Assembly: GCA_018139225.1 (NCBI GenBank)
Contig: JAGSNX010000002.1
Location: forward strand, 1-64,000
Origin: Microvirga sp. SRT01
GTDB lineage: Bacteria; Pseudomonadota; Alphaproteobacteria; Sphingomonadales; Sphingomonadaceae
Direction: 5' to 3'
DNA: 64,000 nucleotides
Under the pieces are notes generated by a model. The model was not told where the DNA came from, searched no databases, and saw only the letters and a list, made by a program, of their open reading frames with translations. The position numbers and the translations under genes were made by a program. Below are positions 27,477-37,560 of this stretch, one piece after another (positions within the stretch are counted from its first letter, which is position 1; each line of letters opens with the position of its first letter).

Positions 27477-28316
27477 CTATGTTTTTGGATGACCGACCGG
27501 AGGCGGCGGCGAGGCGCGACGGGCCTGCCAGCCGTCGCCGGTGATCGTGTCGCCGGCGACGCGGCCCGCATAAACGCGCCCGAACGCGGTGAAGCGGATG
27601 GCGGGGCCGGTCAGGCGGACGCCGGTGAGCGTGCCGGCCGATCCGATGCGGGTCAGCGTGCCGCCGATATCCTGAAAATGCTGGTGCAGCGACAGGCGGG
27701 CACCGTCCGCCAGCACCCATTCGCCGGCGACCGCAGCGGGTACTCGCCACAGGTACAGGTGCGACCCGCCGACCCGGCCGGTGGCGTCCGGCGGCCAGTC
27801 GGCCATGTCGAAGGCGTGGCTGACGATGCGCGTGCCGGGGGCCAGGTCGCGCAACAGATGCGGGCGCAGGCGCAGGTTGACGCGCGGCAGCAGGAACATC
27901 GTGACGACGGTATGACCCCGCAGCGGCGTGGCGAACAGGTCCTGCGCCACGAAGCGCGTCCGATCGGCGACCCCGGCCTGCACGGCCGCCGCCTTGGCTT
28001 CGCCGATCAGCACCGGGTCGATGTCGACACCCGTGCCGGACGCGTCGCGACGGGCGGCAGCGATCAGGATGCGGCCATCGCCGGTACCGAGGTCCAGCAC
28101 CCGGTCACCGCGTCCGACGCCCGCCATGTCCAGCATCGCTGCGACCACTTCCGGCCGGGTGCCCAGATAGGGCACGTCGAGCGTCGGTCCGCGGCCGGTC
28201 AGCGCCGCCCACGAACACCGCGCGACGCCGGGCGACAGGCACCGCGCGCCCAGCGCGACGCTGCCGCTGGCCAACAGCGTCAGGGCGAGGGCGGCAAGGG
28301 TGGAGCGTCGGGACAT
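27477..28316 (-). CDS. SAM-dependent methyltransferase-like protein with signal peptide
   Basis: 279 aa. The class I SAM-binding motif is clear: DRVLDLGTGDGRILIAAARR (motif I), GVDIDPVLI (acidic loop), and TMFLLPRVNLRLRP. The N-terminus MSRRSTLAALALTLLASGSVALGARC looks like a Sec signal or membrane anchor, which is odd because SAM is cytoplasmic. The C-terminal 80 residues are a beta-rich extension (SLHQHFQDIGGTLTRIGSAG) not needed by the fold. Last gene of the minus-strand operon with the oxidoreductase and permease; 56 bp separate it from the oxidoreductase. The function is unknown. Confidence 0.83.
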   Translation of the reverse strand: MSRRSTLAALALTLLASGSVALGARCLSPGVARCSWAALTGRGPTLDVPYLGTRPEVVAAMLDMAGVGRGDRVLDLGTGDGRILIAAARRDASGTGVDIDPVLIGEAKAAAVQAGVADRTRFVAQDLFATPLRGHTVVTMFLLPRVNLRLRPHLLRDLAPGTRIVSHAFDMADWPPDATGRVGGSHLYLWRVPAAVAGEWVLADGARLSLHQHFQDIGGTLTRIGSAGTLTGVRLTGPAIRFTAFGRVYAGRVAGDTITGDGWQARRASPPPPVGHPKT

Positions 28317-28372
28317 CGATCGGCTGCGTACCGCCGGGAGGCGCGTGGAGCCAAGACCCGATGTGGTGCGAA

Positions 28373-29278
28373 TCACTCCTGAGCCGATGACTCCGCATGG
28401 CGGGTAACGGCTTCGCACAGTTCGTGCGTCGCGAGGATGGCGACGACCGCGGTCGGCCGCCGCTCGCGGACGGCTTGCAGGAAGTCTGCACACATCGCCT
28501 GAAAGCCGCGCTGCTGGCCGACCGGAGTCCAGTCGCCGCGTCGCTGCCGACACTCCGTCCCGGCGGAGCGGACGCGGTCGGCCATGTTCAGCACGGACTG
28601 GCGGACGCCGTCGCCGATCACGTCCAGCCGTTCCTCGTCGAGGCCACTGTCGCGGTGCATCGTGCCGATGGCGGTGTAGCCGTCGCCCTCCAGCATCAGC
28701 GTCACCGCCGTCAGCAAGCCATCCCGGAGGTGCGTCGTGATCGTGCGATGCCGGATCGGCGCGGGAATCAGGAACAGCAGCGTATCGATGACATGGATGA
28801 AGTCGTCGAACACGACCCGGCGTGCGGTGTCGGGCTGCCGGTGGCGATGCTTTTCCATGACGATCAGGCTGGCGTTCGACCCGCGCAGCGAGGCGTAATC
28901 GGGGGCGAAGCGGCGGTTGAAGCCGATCCTCAGCAGGGTGTCGTTGTGCTCGGCGAGTTCCACGAGCCGTTCTGCGTGCGTGAGCGTGTCTGCGAGCGGT
29001 TTGTCGACAAAGGTGGCGATGCGATGTTCCAGCAGCGTCTGCACCAGCGGCGGGTGGGCGCTGGTGGCGGCATGGACGAAGGCGGCGTCGAACCTGTGGG
29101 CCGCCAGCGCCTCTTCGATGCCGGTGTGGAGGTGATGCACGTGGAATCTGCGTCCCGCTTCCTCGAGCACTCGCCGGTCGCGAGTCGCCAGATGCAGCTC
29201 GAGCCCCGGCAGGGTCGATAGCACCGGCAGGTAAGCCTTGTGGGCGATGTCGCCCAATCCCGTAACCAGAACGCGCAT
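28373..29278 (-). CDS. Gfo/Idh/MocA family oxidoreductase
   Basis: 301 aa NAD(P)-dependent oxidoreductase. The N-terminal Rossmann fold starts at once (MRVLVTGLGDIAHKAYLPVLS), followed by FVHAATSAHPPLVQTLL and the family hallmark VDKPLADTLTHAERLVELA, where the Lys of DKP is catalytic. The C-terminal alpha/beta domain is slightly shorter than usual (family about 330-390). It starts 8 bp after the permease stop, so they form an operon. It may act on an amino acid or sugar derivative imported by that permease. Confidence 0.88.
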   Translation of the reverse strand: MRVLVTGLGDIAHKAYLPVLSTLPGLELHLATRDRRVLEEAGRRFHVHHLHTGIEEALAAHRFDAAFVHAATSAHPPLVQTLLEHRIATFVDKPLADTLTHAERLVELAEHNDTLLRIGFNRRFAPDYASLRGSNASLIVMEKHRHRQPDTARRVVFDDFIHVIDTLLFLIPAPIRHRTITTHLRDGLLTAVTLMLEGDGYTAIGTMHRDSGLDEERLDVIGDGVRQSVLNMADRVRSAGTECRQRRGDWTPVGQQRGFQAMCADFLQAVRERRPTAVVAILATHELCEAVTRHAESSAQE

Positions 29279-29286
29279 GGTGGCTG

Positions 29287-30636
29287 TCAACTCCGTACGG
29301 CCGGGGGCGTCGGACCCCGCAAGACCAGCAACAGCACCCCGCCGATCGCCAGCACGCCGACGCCGACCAGCGCGCTGATGCCGGTATAGGCGATGCTGGA
29401 ATACAGCAGATATGCGCTGGTCGCGCAGAACAGCGCGGGTATCAGCGGGTAGAGGGGGACGCGAAAGCAGTCCGGCGGGGGTGGCGAGCGACGCCGCAGC
29501 ACGAACAGTGCGATCCCGACCATCAGCAGGAAGAACCAGAAGACCGGCGCGGTGTATTCGACGACCGCGCCGAACGCGTCGCGCCCGAACGTCGCCCCGA
29601 TGACGAGCAGGACCGCGATAATGCCCTGGAGCAGCATGGCATTGCCCGGCGTGTCCCGCGTCGCGCTCCAGCGGCCGAGCCAGCGCAGGCGCGGGAACGC
29701 GCATCCGAGCGCATAGTTGGTCCGCGCCCCGGTGATGACGGTGGCGTTGGCGGAGGTCAGCGCCGCGATCGCGATCATCAGGCTGATGGCCGCGCCGCCC
29801 GCCGGACCAAACGCGCGGGCCATGACGTCCGCGGCGACGGTCTGGCTGCCCGCCACGCCTTCCAGCCCCAGCGCGCGCAGATACGCCCAGTTGACGAGCA
29901 GGTAGAGCAGGGTGACCAGACCCAGCCCGGCAACCATCACCGGCGCGATGCGGCGGCGTGCATTTTGAAGCTCGGCGGAGATGTAGACCACCTCGCTCCA
30001 TCCGCCGTAGGTGAGCAGCACGAAGACGAGGACGAGCCCCAGCGCACCCTCCCGCGGGGCGCGGACGGTGGGCACCGCCTCCGGTGCGACGACCAGCCCG
30101 GCGACGATGACGCAGACGAGGCCCAGCACCTCCGCACAGGTCATCCAGAACTGCGTTCCCGCGCCCTGACGGATGCCCAGCCAGTTGAGGCCCGTCAGGC
30201 CCACGACCAGCAACGTCGCGTACAGGCTGCTGGAATAGGCGCCTAGCGGCAGCAACGCCGCTACGTAATCGCCGAATACGTAGGCGAGCAGCGCCAGCGA
30301 TCCGGTCTGGATGACGGCGAGCCGCGCCCAGCCGTACAGGAAGGCCAGATCGCGGCCGAACGCCACTTCGAGGAAGTGGAAATCGCCGCCGGCGCTGGGA
30401 TGCGCCGACGCGAGTTCGGCGTAACACAGCGCACCGAGGATCGAGAGCAGGCCGCCAAGCGCCCAGGTGCCGAGAAACATAGCCTCGCTCGACGCCGCGC
30501 CCGCGACCATCGCCGGTGCGCGGAAGATGCCCGCGCCGATGACGATGCCGACGCACAGCGCCAGCCCATGCCGCAGGCCGAGCGTCGGCCGTGGCTTACC
30601 CGCGCGATCGTCCGGTGATGCCGATACGGTGTCCAT
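29287..30636 (-). CDS. Amino acid permease, APC superfamily
   Basis: 449 aa with about 12 hydrophobic segments. The first helix carries the APC signature VGIVIGAGIFRAPAMVAG, and SAHPSAGGDFHFLEVAFGRDLAFLYGW is the conserved region after helix 2. ATG at 30636 is preceded by GAAGGGG; a TTG 5 codons earlier is less likely. It imports an amino acid, polyamine or similar solute. First gene of the operon with the oxidoreductase and methyltransferase, and divergent from the autotransporter with a 372-bp gap. Confidence 0.92.
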   Translation of the reverse strand: MDTVSASPDDRAGKPRPTLGLRHGLALCVGIVIGAGIFRAPAMVAGAASSEAMFLGTWALGGLLSILGALCYAELASAHPSAGGDFHFLEVAFGRDLAFLYGWARLAVIQTGSLALLAYVFGDYVAALLPLGAYSSSLYATLLVVGLTGLNWLGIRQGAGTQFWMTCAEVLGLVCVIVAGLVVAPEAVPTVRAPREGALGLVLVFVLLTYGGWSEVVYISAELQNARRRIAPVMVAGLGLVTLLYLLVNWAYLRALGLEGVAGSQTVAADVMARAFGPAGGAAISLMIAIAALTSANATVITGARTNYALGCAFPRLRWLGRWSATRDTPGNAMLLQGIIAVLLVIGATFGRDAFGAVVEYTAPVFWFFLLMVGIALFVLRRRSPPPPDCFRVPLYPLIPALFCATSAYLLYSSIAYTGISALVGVGVLAIGGVLLLVLRGPTPPAVRS

Positions 30637-31008
30637 CCGCCCCTTCTGCAACGTCCGTCGGCGTTCGGGAACCGTCGGGAGACGAATGTCGCCGCCGAAC
30701 AGGCCGCTTGGGACAGGTCATGATGGCGGTACTCGACCTTGCCTCCAGCACTGGCGGCTGGGCCATTCGTCTCGGCCAGCGATGCCTGGTCGACGGTTTC
30801 CATGAACCGCAACGTGGGTCTGCGTTGACGGCGTTGTTGCCGACATCACCGGCCGCGACCGTTGATCGCAATCGAAATCCTGCCCGAAACTGTGACAAAC
30901 ATCACGAATAACTGTGCGCTCCGTCACTGCGCAAGTTCTCCGAACCGGCGAAAGACGTTCGACGGCTTCGCCTGCTGGCGAACGGCCGAGTCGATTACGG
31001 GGGATATC
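30637..31008. other. Divergent promoter region, no gene seen
   Basis: 372 bp between the permease and the autotransporter. It should contain both promoters. An ATG-started frame at 30721-30911 encodes a low-quality 63-residue product, running into AT-richer DNA (30890-30915), and I do not accept it. I recognise no operator. Confidence 0.4.
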
Positions 31009-34000
31009 ATGAAGCAGATCAACAGCCGGGCACGCCTCTATGCAGGGGCGGCCACTATCGCCGTCGTAACGGCCCTGTCCGCACCGGCTGCTGCGCAGTG
31101 CGTCACCGATGCCACGACCGTGACCTGTGCGGGCACCGTCACCTCGGGCGACGTGAACGCGGCGATGAACGCCGTCGCACCTCCCTCGGTGACGCTGCGG
31201 GTGGCGGCGGACACGACGGTCACGCGGACGGCACCCTCGGTTCAACCGGCATCGACCTTCAACGGCGCCGTCGACATCGGCAACGCCGGCACGCTCGGCA
31301 CGACCGCGGCCACCGTCGGCGTCACCTATTTCGGAACGCCGGACGCCGCCACCAACACCTTCTCCCTGACCAATAGCGGGTTGGTCACGGGTGGCGTGAC
31401 CGTCGGCGGCGTCGGCGGCGCGATCACCGTGACCAACACGGGTACGCTGGCCGGCGGGCTGCAACTGTCCGGCTCCGGTCCGATCACGCTGAGCAGCAGC
31501 GGGCCGATCTACGTCGCCGGCGGCAACGGCAGCACGACGGCGGTGTCGCTCCAGTCGCAGCGCTTCGTCTCGACGACGACGGGAACGTTCGGCGTCGATG
31601 CGGTCACGACCAGCACGACGACCGGTGGTCCGGTCACCGCGACCATCACCGGACCGGTGGCGATCCCCGCCGCCGGTGCGGGAACCCCGGCCATCCCGCA
31701 GGGCGTGCAGATCGATAGCTTCGGCACCGGCGGATCGGCGCGACTGACCCTCGACGCGGCCGCCGGGCAGGTGCTCGTCCGTGCGCTCGGCACCGACTCG
31801 GTCTTCACGCCCGGCAGCAACACCACGACCGTGGGCGGCACGACCACGACGCGCAGCTCCAACACGCAGACGCAGGTCGGCGGCCCGGCGTCGGCGACGC
31901 TCGGCACCAACGCGCAGGTCGCAAGCCTGAGCGTCCAGGGCGGACCCGGCGGCGCGAGCGCCTCGATCGCGGGCGGCGTCGGCACCGTGGCCGCACCGGG
32001 CTTCGTCAGCGTGACGTCGTCGGCGGCGAACTTTGCCAACACCAGCGAAACGGTCAGCGACGCGACGGGCACCACGACACGGACGACCAGCGTCAACACG
32101 CCCGTGGGCGGGGCGGCATCGCTCGACATCGCGGCGACGGGACGGGTGATCGGCAACGCCAATGTCGCGTCCAGCGCCAGCACCGCAACCGCGAACGTCG
32201 CCGGTGCCGTCGGGACGATCGACGGAACCACCGTCCGCACGGGCAGCGTGACGGCCGACGCGCGTGGACAGCGTTCCACCTCGACCGGCGTGTCGACGAG
32301 CGGCGGCGGGGCATTCTCGAACGCCAACACCAACAGCCAGACGGCCTCGACCGGCGCGGCGTCCGTCGGCGTCGCGGAAACCGGCCGCGTCCTGGGGTCG
32401 ATCAGCGCTCTGGCATCGGGGGGTACGGCCTCCACGACGATCGCCGGCCTGGTTGGAGCCAGCGACGACAGCATCGTATCGGCCAACGTCGTCTCCGATT
32501 CGCGCGGCTCAAATACCGAGTCGACCAACAGCAGCAGCAATGCCGCCAATGGCGATTTCGCGGGCAGTTCCACGTTTGCGCAGCGTAACGTCGGGGCCGC
32601 GGCCAGCACGACCATCGCCGCCACCGGGCGCGTCGCGGGCAGTGCGAGCGCCTTGTCCAACGCCGGCGACGCGACCGTCGTCGTCGCGGGCACCGTCGGT
32701 GCCGGCAGCGGCACGACGGTGACCGTTCAAGGCAACGTCCAGGCGACGGCGCGCGGCATCAACTCCACGCAGGCGAACAGCAACTCGAACGTCGCCGCGA
32801 CGGGCGACTTCGCGAACAGCCAGAACTCGACGGGTGCCATCACGGGCGGCGCAGCGTCGGCCACGGTGGCGTCGACCGGCGCGGTCTTCGGCAGCGTGAC
32901 CGTCCTCGGCGATCGCGGGGCGATCGTGGACAATGCGGGCCGCATCCGTGACACGGTGCAGGCGAACAGCTCGCGGACCATCACGCTGGCGCAGGGCAAC
33001 TCGTCGAGCCAAGTGACGACGGCGGGCGCGGCCGGCGTATCGACGGTGGTGAACCGCAACGCCAACACCAGCCTGAGCCAGACCAGCGGCGGCACCGCCA
33101 GCCTCGTCAATCGCGCCGGCGGCGTGATCGAGGACGGCGCGTTCGTGTCGGGCGTCGGCGGCGCCACCCTTACCAACGCGGGCGCGATCTTCGGCAATGT
33201 CAGCGTGACGTCCGCCGGCAACCGCTCGGACAGCGCGAACTCGTCGGTCACGACGGCGACGACCACGCCGGCGGCGGCGGGCGGCGATACGGTGCGGAGC
33301 GAGACGGTGTCGGCATCGTCGTCATCGACTACTCCCATCGGCGGCATCGCAACCGGCACCTATGGCGGCACGATCGGCGCCGCACAGGGTTCATTGCTGG
33401 CCGCGGCCACGACGATCAACCAGACGGGTCAGGCCGGCAGCACCGCCACCTTCACGGGCGTCGCTTTTGCCGATGCGTTCACGTCCGCCGGCGCCAGCCG
33501 GAGCGAGAACAGCCAGTCGAGCACCAGCTTGACGGTGACCCAGCCGGCGGTCGGCCCGGCGACGCCCGCCAGCGAGACGACGGGCAGCTCCACCTCGCGC
33601 AGCGCCACCACCGTCGTGGCGGCGAACAACAGCGTCAGCGTCACCGGCGCGCTGCGCAACAACGGGCTCGGCACCGGTGATTTGCAGGCGACATCCACCG
33701 GCGGCACGGTCAGCGTGGCGATCGACGGCGGGACGGTGGAGGGCGGCGTATCCGCATTCGCCGGGCCGTCGTTCAACTTCACCAGCGGCTCCGACTCCAG
33801 CTTCCGCAACACGCAGGCGGCGACCGTCGCCGGACCGGTGGCTTCGACCGTGGAGCAGTCGAACAACGTCACGAACTTCAGCGAACAGCGGCTGGTGGCG
33901 AGCACCGCCAACGTCGCGCTGACGGGTAACGCCCGCGTCGGCGGCAATGTGCAGGTGACGGGTACCGGATCGGGAGCGGGTTCGACCGGAGCGTCGGCCA

Positions 34001-37000
34001 GCGTCGCCTCGACGGCGTCGATCGGTGGCGCGCTGAACGTCACCGGCGCCAATTCGGTGAATACACGTTTCGACAACAGCAGCGTGGCGACGCGCACCGG
34101 TGCGACGGAGACGACGCGCACGGACCGGTCCAGCACCGTGCAGACGCGCTCGCCGAATGCGGGCAATGCGACGGCGACCATCGCCGGTGACGTCGGCGGC
34201 ACCGTCTCGGTCAGTGCGCCCTACGCCAATGCGTCGGCGACGCTGAGCGGACGTATCCTGAACGGCAGCGGCATCTCGGTGATTTCGAGCGGCACGCTGA
34301 GCTCCACTTCGAGCGAAACCATATCGCGCGGTACGAATGCGACGACGCTGGCGACGCCGCTTCTCCAATCGTCGCGCAATCAGGCGACGAACACGGCTGC
34401 CGGCGGGACGGCGACGCTCGCCATCGCCTCCACCGGCATGACGGCATCGTCCGGTGCCTCGGCCGTCGATGGCAGCATCGTCGTAGAAGGCGATGCGGGA
34501 GCGACGCTGTCGATCGCGGCCGGCACGCGTGTCCTCGCCAGCAACAACGGCGACATCGACGTCGGCAGCAACGGCAACAGCAGCACGTCGTCGCAGACGG
34601 CAAGCTACAATCTGGCGGGCGCGCTGACCGGCCAGACCTTCACCTTCACCAACACGGAGGTCGGCGGTCCGGCCAGCTTCACCAATGCCGGTATCATCGG
34701 CAGCTCGACCGGCTATTTCGGCGCGCCGATCGGGATCGACGTGGACAGCATCGGCGGCGTGACGATCGCGAATACCGGCACGATCTACGGGTCGATCGAC
34801 GCCGACGCCCTGACCAGCAACGATAGCCAGACGACGACGATCACCGGTCTGACCGATCCGGTCACGCAAACCTCGACCACGATGGGCACGACGACGATCG
34901 TCGGCGGAACCGCGACGGTCACCAACAGCGGTGTGGTGTCCGGCGATGTCGGCATCGCCGCCGCGACCGGCACGGTGAGCAATACGGGCGTGCTGCGCAA
35001 CGGCGTGTCGCTCGGGTCCGCGCAGTTCGCGGGTACCCAGACGACCACCCAGACCGCCACGTCCAGCAACGTCACCGTGACTGCCCCGGCGACGCGCTTC
35101 GTCCAGACCTACACGCTCAATCAGAACGGGCTGCTGCTGAACGGCGTCAGCGTGTCGGGCGCGACGGTCGGCGATTTCTCGACCAACGCCCCCGCCAACG
35201 CGACGCTGCGCACGAGCGATGTCCGCGCGACGATCAACCTGGGCAACGGGTCGGTGACGACGGGCAACATCGATGCCCAAATCGACATGGCTCGCGCCCG
35301 GTTGACCGACACGACGGTGAACCTGACCGGCAGCGGGTCGCTGGGGGCGGGCACCGGCCTGACGCCGCCGGCATCGCTGGGCTTCGGCGCGGCAGCGCTG
35401 CGGTACGAGAACACGCCCAATTTCGCCGCATTCGCGGCGACCGACCCGGCGCTGGGCAATTCCGCCAGCGGCACGTTCGTGCCCTCGGTCGGGATCGCCA
35501 GCGGTTCGCGGATCACCGGCGTCAACGTGGTCGAGCGTAATGGACCGGGTGTCTTCACGATCGTCGGTGCGCCGTATCTGTCCGTATCGAACGCCAACCC
35601 GTTGGCCGTGTATACGATGGATGTCGGCACGTTGCGGATCACCAGCGGCGAGCTGCAGCTCGGCGTTGCCGGGACGGACCCCGCCAACAGCGCGGCGGTC
35701 TTCGGCATCCGCGGCAATGTCGTGAACAGCGGCGGTACGTTGCTCCTCGGGCGCCGGGTCACGGACGGGACGACCTCGGTCGTGCAGGGCACCAATGTCC
35801 GGGTGGACGGCAACTTCACCCAAGCGGCAGGCGGCACCTTGTCGCTGGCTGCGACGCCGGCGCTGGTGCGGATCGCGGGCACGCAGGTCGGTGCGCAACC
35901 CGCCGACGGCATCCTCGGCTTCGGCGGGTACGGCGTCGCATTGACCCCGTTCGTGCCGTTCGATCCGCTCGCCACCAACCAGCTTCGCTCGACCCCGTCG
36001 ACGTTGACGGTCAACGGCGACCTGACGCTGGCCGGCACGGTCAGCATCGCGGCGCAGCCGGGTGCGATCTATGCCGCGGGCCGCAACGCCGACCTGATCA
36101 CCGTGTCGGGAACGTTCAATGCGGCGGGTCTGACGGTCAGCACGCCGATGAACTCGCCCTTCGTCCGCTTCGCGCTCACCCCGCGCACGGTCGGTGGCCA
36201 GACGGTCGTGTCCGTGGACGTGACGCGCACCTCCTACGCGTCGGTGACGACGACCGGTAACGCGTCGGCGGCGGCGGTCGCGCTCGACGCCGCGGTTCCA
36301 AGCGTCATCGCCCAGTTGCGCGCGGTGCCCAACCCGAACGCGGTGACCGACGTAGAGAGCTATGCCAACGTGCAGGATCTGGCGACGATCATCTCCGCGC
36401 TCGATACGCAACTCAACGCCGCAACCGCGACCATTGCGTTCGATCAACTGGGTTCGGGATCGATCTACGGTTCGCTGTCCGCAGTCACGGCGACCGCACC
36501 GTTCGGCGATCCGCTGGACGCGGCGGTCATCGCCGATGCCGGGCTTGGACTGTGGATGCGCCCGGTGGGCCTGTTCTCGCGGTTCGACGGCGATAGCGGT
36601 ACGGGTGCGGGCCGTCTGAAGGCCGACAATTATGGCGGCTCGGCCGGGATCAGCATCACCACGGGCAACGAAGGCGCGTTCGGGATCGGTGGCGGTTACG
36701 GCCGCATCAACGCCCGCGACAAGGCGTTCGCCTCGACCGCCAAGGCCGACACCTACATGATCGGGATCTTCGGGCGTCAGCGCTCGGGCGGTTTCGATCT
36801 GGCGGTGCAGGGGGTGTTCGGGTGGAGCAACTGGGACGTGGTGCGCGCACTGCCGCTCTTCTCCCGCACCGCGGACAGCAGCTTCAACAGCAAGGAGTTC
36901 CGTCTGACCGCCCGGGTCGGATACGACGTGCTGCTGAACGGGATGACGGTGACGCCGTTCGGTCGCGTCGACCTGCGCCACTACGACTTCGAAGCGTTCA

Positions 37001-37350
37001 GCGAGCGTAACGCCGGCGGTATCGGTCTGGCCGTGGCGTCGCGCGAGAAGACGGTGTTCAACCCCGAGGCCGGCGTCCGTATCTCGGGCGATACCGGTGG
37101 GTTCCGTCCGTTCGCCGAAGCATCCTACGTCTTCCAGGGAAATGTCGGCAACGATCGTCAGGTGTCCTTCCTGGGTGATCGCGCCAACAGCTTCCGGATC
37201 GAGGGCGTCGATCCGGACGGTTATGCCCGCATCGGTGCCGGCCTGATGGCCGACCTCTATGGCGCCAACTTCAGCCTTCGCGGCAGCTATTTAACGGGTG
37301 GCGGCAATCGCGCGGGTGAAGTGTCGGGTGCAGTTACCTTCCGCTTCTAA
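31009..37350 (+). CDS. Giant autotransporter adhesin-like protein, 2113 aa
   Basis: Type V secreted surface protein. ATG at 31009 opens a Sec signal (RLYAGAATIAVVTALSAPAAAQ). The passenger (about 30-1830) is Ser/Thr/Ala/Gly/Val/Asn-rich with almost no Cys, Trp or His, as in beta-helical adhesins; motifs like VTNTGTLAGGLQLSG and TIANTGTIYGSI are beta-helix rungs. It contains 76-85-residue tandem repeats near residues 290-630. The C-terminal barrel (about 1845-2113, from GLWMRPVG) is a standard autotransporter domain ending AVTFRF. No protease or lipase catalytic motif is visible, so adhesion or biofilm is the likeliest role. It is followed by a canonical terminator. Confidence 0.92.
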   Translation: MKQINSRARLYAGAATIAVVTALSAPAAAQCVTDATTVTCAGTVTSGDVNAAMNAVAPPSVTLRVAADTTVTRTAPSVQPASTFNGAVDIGNAGTLGTTAATVGVTYFGTPDAATNTFSLTNSGLVTGGVTVGGVGGAITVTNTGTLAGGLQLSGSGPITLSSSGPIYVAGGNGSTTAVSLQSQRFVSTTTGTFGVDAVTTSTTTGGPVTATITGPVAIPAAGAGTPAIPQGVQIDSFGTGGSARLTLDAAAGQVLVRALGTDSVFTPGSNTTTVGGTTTTRSSNTQTQVGGPASATLGTNAQVASLSVQGGPGGASASIAGGVGTVAAPGFVSVTSSAANFANTSETVSDATGTTTRTTSVNTPVGGAASLDIAATGRVIGNANVASSASTATANVAGAVGTIDGTTVRTGSVTADARGQRSTSTGVSTSGGGAFSNANTNSQTASTGAASVGVAETGRVLGSISALASGGTASTTIAGLVGASDDSIVSANVVSDSRGSNTESTNSSSNAANGDFAGSSTFAQRNVGAAASTTIAATGRVAGSASALSNAGDATVVVAGTVGAGSGTTVTVQGNVQATARGINSTQANSNSNVAATGDFANSQNSTGAITGGAASATVASTGAVFGSVTVLGDRGAIVDNAGRIRDTVQANSSRTITLAQGNSSSQVTTAGAAGVSTVVNRNANTSLSQTSGGTASLVNRAGGVIEDGAFVSGVGGATLTNAGAIFGNVSVTSAGNRSDSANSSVTTATTTPAAAGGDTVRSETVSASSSSTTPIGGIATGTYGGTIGAAQGSLLAAATTINQTGQAGSTATFTGVAFADAFTSAGASRSENSQSSTSLTVTQPAVGPATPASETTGSSTSRSATTVVAANNSVSVTGALRNNGLGTGDLQATSTGGTVSVAIDGGTVEGGVSAFAGPSFNFTSGSDSSFRNTQAATVAGPVASTVEQSNNVTNFSEQRLVASTANVALTGNARVGGNVQVTGTGSGAGSTGASASVASTASIGGALNVTGANSVNTRFDNSSVATRTGATETTRTDRSSTVQTRSPNAGNATATIAGDVGGTVSVSAPYANASATLSGRILNGSGISVISSGTLSSTSSETISRGTNATTLATPLLQSSRNQATNTAAGGTATLAIASTGMTASSGASAVDGSIVVEGDAGATLSIAAGTRVLASNNGDIDVGSNGNSSTSSQTASYNLAGALTGQTFTFTNTEVGGPASFTNAGIIGSSTGYFGAPIGIDVDSIGGVTIANTGTIYGSIDADALTSNDSQTTTITGLTDPVTQTSTTMGTTTIVGGTATVTNSGVVSGDVGIAAATGTVSNTGVLRNGVSLGSAQFAGTQTTTQTATSSNVTVTAPATRFVQTYTLNQNGLLLNGVSVSGATVGDFSTNAPANATLRTSDVRATINLGNGSVTTGNIDAQIDMARARLTDTTVNLTGSGSLGAGTGLTPPASLGFGAAALRYENTPNFAAFAATDPALGNSASGTFVPSVGIASGSRITGVNVVERNGPGVFTIVGAPYLSVSNANPLAVYTMDVGTLRITSGELQLGVAGTDPANSAAVFGIRGNVVNSGGTLLLGRRVTDGTTSVVQGTNVRVDGNFTQAAGGTLSLAATPALVRIAGTQVGAQPADGILGFGGYGVALTPFVPFDPLATNQLRSTPSTLTVNGDLTLAGTVSIAAQPGAIYAAGRNADLITVSGTFNAAGLTVSTPMNSPFVRFALTPRTVGGQTVVSVDVTRTSYASVTTTGNASAAAVALDAAVPSVIAQLRAVPNPNAVTDVESYANVQDLATIISALDTQLNAATATIAFDQLGSGSIYGSLSAVTATAPFGDPLDAAVIADAGLGLWMRPVGLFSRFDGDSGTGAGRLKADNYGGSAGISITTGNEGAFGIGGGYGRINARDKAFASTAKADTYMIGIFGRQRSGGFDLAVQGVFGWSNWDVVRALPLFSRTADSSFNSKEFRLTARVGYDVLLNGMTVTPFGRVDLRHYDFEAFSERNAGGIGLAVASREKTVFNPEAGVRISGDTGGFRPFAEASYVFQGNVGNDRQVSFLGDRANSFRIEGVDPDGYARIGAGLMADLYGANFSLRGSYLTGGGNRAGEVSGAVTFRF
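31879..32905 (+). repeat. Imperfect tandem repeats inside the autotransporter passenger
   Basis: Units begin at about 31882, 32110, 32353, 32593 and 32848 (periods 228, 243, 240 and 255 bp, i.e. 76-85 residues). Each starts with G-G/A-A-A/P-S, then an ATGRVxGS-like line, a hydrophobic AGxVG line, and a Ser/Asn/Thr-rich tail. The last copy is partial. Divergence at the DNA level suggests old duplications rather than recent slippage. Confidence 0.7.
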
Positions 37351-37366
37351 ATCCATCCCCCAAGCT

Positions 37367-37397
37367 AAAGGGGCGACGCAAGTCGCCCCTTTTTTTT
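37367..37397 (+). terminator. Rho-independent terminator of the autotransporter gene
   Basis: AAGGGGCGA / TCGCCCCTT forms a 9-bp stem with a 6-nt loop, immediately followed by eight T. It starts 17 bp after the autotransporter stop codon. This is the clearest intrinsic terminator in the window. Confidence 0.9.
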
Positions 37398-37560
37398 GTC
37401 TGATGAATATCTTTTCGTCAGGTCCGATGCGAATTCGAGTGCAATGCGATCTTCCAGCGGGCATCGGCTCGGGAGGGGATCGACGAACTTGAAGCTTGCG
37501 GGGTGAATCGCTTCGTATTCAGGTCCGTCGCAAGAATGGGCGGGCGACGTGCGGGGGACG

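Noticed and set aside
33391..36981. 1196-codon frame antisense to the autotransporter
   Set aside because: It mirrors a Thr/Ala/Gly-rich passenger and reads as Arg/Asp/Gly/His-rich sequence with no signal or domain. The sense gene has a signal peptide, a barrel and a terminator.
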